From: Candidatus Zixiibacteriota bacterium
GTDB taxonomy: Bacteria > Blakebacterota > Blakebacteria > Blakebacterales > Blakebacteraceae
Assembly: GCA_030604325.1 (NCBI GenBank)
Contig: JAUVWC010000011.1
Coordinates: forward strand, 1-10,540
DNA length: 10,540 nucleotides
Reading direction: 5' to 3'
Of the stretch, positions 7,399-10,540 are shown one piece after another (the first letter of the stretch is position 1; each line of letters opens with the position of its first letter). The notes under the pieces are model-generated. The model had not been told where the DNA came from. It was given only the letters and a program-made list of their open reading frames with translations, and did not search any database. Position numbers and translations under genes: made by a program.

Positions 7399-7869
7399 AT
7401 GACTAAGACTAGTAAGAAGGAGCGGGGGCGCCTGGATCCCGGACCTGTCCGCCCCGGGGAGTATGTGGGGCGGGTGCCGATACAGGTCCGCTACGCTGAA
7501 ACGGATGCGCAGGCGGTCGTTTATCACTCCAACTTCCTCATTTACTTCGAGGTCGGGCGCACGGAGTGGATAAAGGAAACCGGCATTCCCTACACCGCGC
7601 TCGAAGAACAGGGGTATGCGCTGTTTATCGCGGAAAGCCATCTCCGGTTCCTGAAGCCTGCCACCTATGATGATAGGCTTATTGTAGAGACCCGTCTTGC
7701 CGAATTGAGGACTCGTTCCTGTACTTTTTACTACCGAGTACTGCATGAGGGGAAGGAGGAGTCGATGGTGGAAGGGTGGACGGCGATGGTGTGTCTCGGT
7801 AAGAACCGTCGCGTGGCGCCGATACCCTCCGAGCTGGCGGAGGCGATGCGCAGCATCGCCGCTCTTTAG
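7399..7869 (+). CDS. YbgC/4HBT-family hotdog-fold acyl-CoA thioesterase
   Basis: Cytoplasmic acyl-CoA thioesterase of the 4-hydroxybenzoyl-CoA thioesterase/YbgC family, which hydrolyses acyl-CoA esters to free acid and CoA. The signature is at residues 31-53: RYAETDAQAVVYHSNF with D36 in the position of the family's catalytic aspartate, then FEVGRTEW in the start of the long helix. The usual G after DAQ is A39 here. The rest has normal hotdog strands (FIAESHLRFLKPATYDDRL, CTFYYRVL, GWTAMVCL). At 156 residues it is longer than typical family members (about 130-140) because of a polar N-terminal extension of about 28 residues. Starts at GTG 7465 or GTG 7474 would give a usual length, and neither they nor the ATG at 7399 has a well-placed Shine-Dalgarno. 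In E. coli, ybgC belongs to the tol-pal cluster, but no tol genes are visible here. Substrate chain length cannot be told. Confidence 0.9.
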   Translation: MTKTSKKERGRLDPGPVRPGEYVGRVPIQVRYAETDAQAVVYHSNFLIYFEVGRTEWIKETGIPYTALEEQGYALFIAESHLRFLKPATYDDRLIVETRLAELRTRSCTFYYRVLHEGKEESMVEGWTAMVCLGKNRRVAPIPSELAEAMRSIAAL

Positions 7870-7908
7870 TTATATTACGCTGTTCTGTTCCGACCAAAAT
7901 TCAGACCT

Positions 7909-7916
7909 GTGATAAG
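7909..7916 (+). promoter_or_regulatory. Possible extended -10 element just before the UvrA-family start
   Basis: TGTGATAAG (7908-7916) resembles an extended -10 (TG, one base, then GATAAG, 4/6 to TATAAT). With a usual 6-7 base gap, transcription would begin at or next to the GTG at 7923, giving a leaderless message. The candidate -35 17 bases upstream (TTCCGA, 7888-7893) is weak. The gene may equally be reached by read-through from the thioesterase gene. Confidence 0.3.
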
Positions 7917-7922
7917 TATGCC

Positions 7923-10540
7923 GTGGTTGAAACTCTGGAACTGACAGGCGTTCGGGTTCATAACCTCAAGAACCTGCATGTGAGAATACCCCATCATCGA
8001 TTAGTAGTAATCACCGGACCATCAGGCTCGGGTAAGTCGAGCCTCGCTTTCGATACCATCTATACCGAGGGGCAGCGCCGCTATACAGAATCGCTGAATC
8101 CTTACGTACGCCAGTTCCTGGAACGGATGGAGAAACCCGAGCTGGACACGGCATCAGGGATTACGCCGGCGGTCGCGGTCGGCCGCCGGCCCCCACCGCG
8201 CAGCAGCCGGTCCACAGTGGCGACAATGACCGAGGTGGCTGATGTTCTGCGCCTGCTGTATAGCCGCCTGGGCGTTGTGCTCTGCCCGGAATGCGGGGAA
8301 CCGATCCGGCCCGATCCCCCCGGCCGTGTTGCGGAGCTGATCAGGGCGGGACTGGATGTGGGGCGGTCTCCGGTCCTGGTTTTGGCACCGTTGCCCGCCG
8401 CGGGCTCGATTGCCGAGGCGTCCGCCAGACTGCGTGCTCTCCTGAAGGCAGGCTATCTGAGGGTTTCGACGAGTGAGGGGATCGTGCGGTTGGATGCTTC
8501 ATCTAATGAAATGGAAGAGGTGGCCGGGCAGATGAGTGCCGGTCAATCTGTTTGGGAACACCCGGCGCTGGTGATCGATCGGCTCACCGCCTCCGCTCCG
8601 CGGAGCCGGGTTCGGGAGGCGGCCGAGAATGCCTACAGGGAGGGAGGGGGCCACCTGGTTCTGGAGTATGCCGACGGCAGCAGGGAGCTGTTTGCAGAAG
8701 ATTATATCTGCTCCAGGTGTCTCATAGAAGCTCCCGAACCCCGGCCGCAGCTTTTTTCCTTCAATAGCCCTTATGGCGCCTGCCCGGCTTGCGAGGGATT
8801 CGGGGCCCTCATCGCCTACCTTCCGGAACTGGTCGTGCCCGATCCCACCAGAACGTTGGGGGAGGGAGCCGTCGAACCGTGGAACAAACCGGCCTATCGG
8901 CACTGGCAGAAGCGTCTGCTGGAAGCGGCCCCCGCCGCCGGCTTGCACCTGGATGTGCCGTGGGAAGATCTGAACCAGGCAGAGCAGGAACTCGTATGGG
9001 AAGGCCATGGGCGCTTCAAGGGAGTCAATGGCTTCTTCCGGAAGCTTGAGTCGAAGAAGTACAAGGTGCACGTACGGGTGTTCATGGCGCGCTACCGCTC
9101 CTATATCACCTGCCCACAGTGCAGCGGTACCCGGCTCAGAGCCGAGGCACGATGGGTGGTTCTCGGAGGAGAGGATCTGGGCACCCTGCTTTCCCGCAGC
9201 GTTTCGGAGGTGCGGCGATGGCTCGGCTCCTTGGAGCTGTCCGGGGAACGGGCGGAGGTTTACGCCCCGATCTTGAAGGAGGCGGAGTCACGGCTGGCAT
9301 ACCTGGAGGAGGTAGGAGTCGGGTACCTGACCCTCGACAGGCTCTCGCGAACCCTTTCGGGCGGGGAATCACAACGGATTGCCCTGGCCTCCATGCTCGG
9401 TGCAGCGCTGGTCGATACTACCTACATCCTCGACGAGCCCAGCGTGGGGCTTCATCCACGGGATGTGGGTCGGCTCATCAGGATCGTCAAACGCCTCCGC
9501 GATCGGGGCAATACCGTCATCGTGGTGGAACACGACCGGGATTTCGTGGAAGCGGCCGATCTGATTGTGGATCTGGGACCGGCAGGCGGCTACCGGGGGG
9601 GTGAGATCGTCTACCAGGGGGCCGTTCATGGGCTGTTGACGGAAGCCGATACGGCCACAAGCCGCTACCTGCAGGGGAGAACCGGACCCCTGCGTCCGCC
9701 GCGGCGCCGCCAGCCCCGCCAGGGATGGCTGCGGCTGCAGGGTGTGGCGGAGCACAACCTGAAGGGGATCGACGTGGAGATACCACGCGGCCTGTTCATC
9801 AGTATCACCGGTGTATCCGGCTCAGGTAAATCGACACTGGTCTATGACGTTCTCAAACCCTCAGTGGAGCTGGCCCTTGGGCTGGAGCCTGTTCGCAGAC
9901 CGGGCAAACACAGCTCTCTGGAAGGATACGAGGGGCTGGGAGGTCTGGAGAGCCTCGACCAGGGGCCGCTTACTGCCAACAGGCGCAGCAATCCGGCGAC
10001 CTACATCAAGGCGTGGGATGGGATCCGGAAGGAATTTGCCGATACCGAAGCGGCGAAACGGAGAGGGCTGAGTGCCAGTGCCTTCTCCTTCAATGTCAGG
10101 GGAGGACGCTGCCCCGAGTGTAAGGGGGAGGGGACTGTTAGCGTAGACATGCAGTTTATGGCCGACGTCACTCTGCGCTGTGAGCACTGCAACGGGAAGC
10201 GCTTTACTCGACGGGTGCTGGAAGTACGGTATCGAGGCAAGACTATTGCTGATATTCTGGACCTGACGGTGGATAACGCGGTAAAGTTCTTTGGAGCACA
10301 TCGAGGAGTAGTCCGGGTGTTAAAGTCTCTTCAACAGGTGGGACTTGGCTATCTTCGGCTCGGACAGCCGGCACCTACCCTGTCCGCCGGTGAATCCCAG
10401 CGGCTTAAGCTCGCTATTCACCTGAGGCGGCGGCCGGGTAAGCCAATACTCTATCTCTTCGATGAACCCACTACGGGATTGCACGGTACGGAGGTGGGGA
10501 GGTTAGTGGATTGTATGGAGGGGCTGGTGGAGCAGGGACA
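7923..10540 (+). CDS. UvrA-family excinuclease ABC subunit A, partial at right edge, with atypical ATPase motifs
   Basis: DNA-damage-recognition ATPase of nucleotide excision repair, or a UvrA paralogue. My translation from the GTG at 7923 stays open for 872 codons to the edge; UvrA is usually about 940, so roughly the last 70-80 residues are missing. In order: Walker A1 GPSGSGKS (32-39); a UvrB-binding-like region with CPECG at 121-125; zinc module CxxC-x20-CxxC at 263/266/287/290; insertion region with CPQC at 397-400; signature 1 LSGGESQR (478-485); Walker B1 YILDEP (501-506); Walker A2 GVSGSGKST (630-638); zinc module C730/C733/C753/C756; signature 2 LSAGESQR (820-827); Walker B2 FDEP. 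Oddities: the usual IEQ after the first ATP site reads VGR with a PPPR insert (86-93), and signature 2 has Ala for the first Gly. GTG is the only sensible start; no Shine-Dalgarno. No uvrB or uvrC is in the window. Confidence 0.92.
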   Translation, partial: MVETLELTGVRVHNLKNLHVRIPHHRLVVITGPSGSGKSSLAFDTIYTEGQRRYTESLNPYVRQFLERMEKPELDTASGITPAVAVGRRPPPRSSRSTVATMTEVADVLRLLYSRLGVVLCPECGEPIRPDPPGRVAELIRAGLDVGRSPVLVLAPLPAAGSIAEASARLRALLKAGYLRVSTSEGIVRLDASSNEMEEVAGQMSAGQSVWEHPALVIDRLTASAPRSRVREAAENAYREGGGHLVLEYADGSRELFAEDYICSRCLIEAPEPRPQLFSFNSPYGACPACEGFGALIAYLPELVVPDPTRTLGEGAVEPWNKPAYRHWQKRLLEAAPAAGLHLDVPWEDLNQAEQELVWEGHGRFKGVNGFFRKLESKKYKVHVRVFMARYRSYITCPQCSGTRLRAEARWVVLGGEDLGTLLSRSVSEVRRWLGSLELSGERAEVYAPILKEAESRLAYLEEVGVGYLTLDRLSRTLSGGESQRIALASMLGAALVDTTYILDEPSVGLHPRDVGRLIRIVKRLRDRGNTVIVVEHDRDFVEAADLIVDLGPAGGYRGGEIVYQGAVHGLLTEADTATSRYLQGRTGPLRPPRRRQPRQGWLRLQGVAEHNLKGIDVEIPRGLFISITGVSGSGKSTLVYDVLKPSVELALGLEPVRRPGKHSSLEGYEGLGGLESLDQGPLTANRRSNPATYIKAWDGIRKEFADTEAAKRRGLSASAFSFNVRGGRCPECKGEGTVSVDMQFMADVTLRCEHCNGKRFTRRVLEVRYRGKTIADILDLTVDNAVKFFGAHRGVVRVLKSLQQVGLGYLRLGQPAPTLSAGESQRLKLAIHLRRRPGKPILYLFDEPTTGLHGTEVGRLVDCMEGLVEQG

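Noticed and set aside
8499..9071. A 190-codon minus-strand open frame, and another at 9861-10301.
   Set aside because: Both are antisense to the UvrA-family gene, whose zinc and ATPase motifs run through these regions.
7923..10540. Possible frameshift or degradation in the UvrA-family gene.
   Set aside because: My translation gives 872 codons without interruption and all domains in order. The motif changes are substitutions, not breaks; the missing end is only the window edge.
1..10540. tRNA, rRNA, CRISPR array, insertion sequence, toxin-antitoxin or phage genes.
   Set aside because: Nearly all sequence is occupied by the seven genes. The gaps are at most about 210 bp and show no cloverleaf, regular spaced repeats, terminal inverted repeats or mobile-element proteins.

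Overview
The window looks like an ordinary chromosomal stretch of a moderately GC-rich, diderm (Gram-negative-type) bacterium. The diderm reading rests on a periplasmic adaptor of a tripartite-type pump and a large exported beta-propeller protein. Exported Vps10/BNR-repeat proteins of about 1,050 residues are typical of Gemmatimonadota, Acidobacteriota, Bacteroidota and related lineages, so one of these or an uncultured relative is my best guess. The phylum is an inference and not firm.

Layout: seven protein genes are arranged as two divergent blocks around a 208-bp intergenic region (5739-5946). The minus-strand block reads leftwards: an Nfu-type Fe-S cluster carrier (5738-5490), a secreted Asp-box/Vps10-like propeller (5357-2211), a MacA/HlyD-type periplasmic adaptor (2066-924), and the N-terminal 296 residues of a MacB/FtsX-type ABC permease that runs off the left edge (889-1). 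The plus-strand block reads rightwards: a REC-GAF-HD-GYP response regulator (5947-7365), a YbgC-like hotdog acyl-CoA thioesterase (7399-7869), and the first 872 residues of a UvrA-family ATPase that runs off the right edge (7923-10540).

The adaptor and permease form a clear export operon, whose ATPase presumably lies beyond position 1. The propeller gene lies just upstream on the same strand and could be co-transcribed, but no functional link can be shown from sequence. In the plus-strand block, short gaps (33 and 53 bp) fit one transcription unit combining c-di-GMP hydrolysis, acyl-CoA hydrolysis and DNA repair. This looks like a housekeeping grouping, not a specialised system.

No RNA genes, insertion sequences, CRISPR arrays, prophage genes or obvious new defence system are visible. 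The items most worth a second look are: a UvrA-family protein with several altered nucleotide-binding motifs; divergent promoters with superimposed -35 boxes; a 24-bp dyad in the nfu leader; a nine-base homopolymer upstream of the propeller gene; and plus-strand starts without Shine-Dalgarno sequences, one of them a candidate leaderless GTG.
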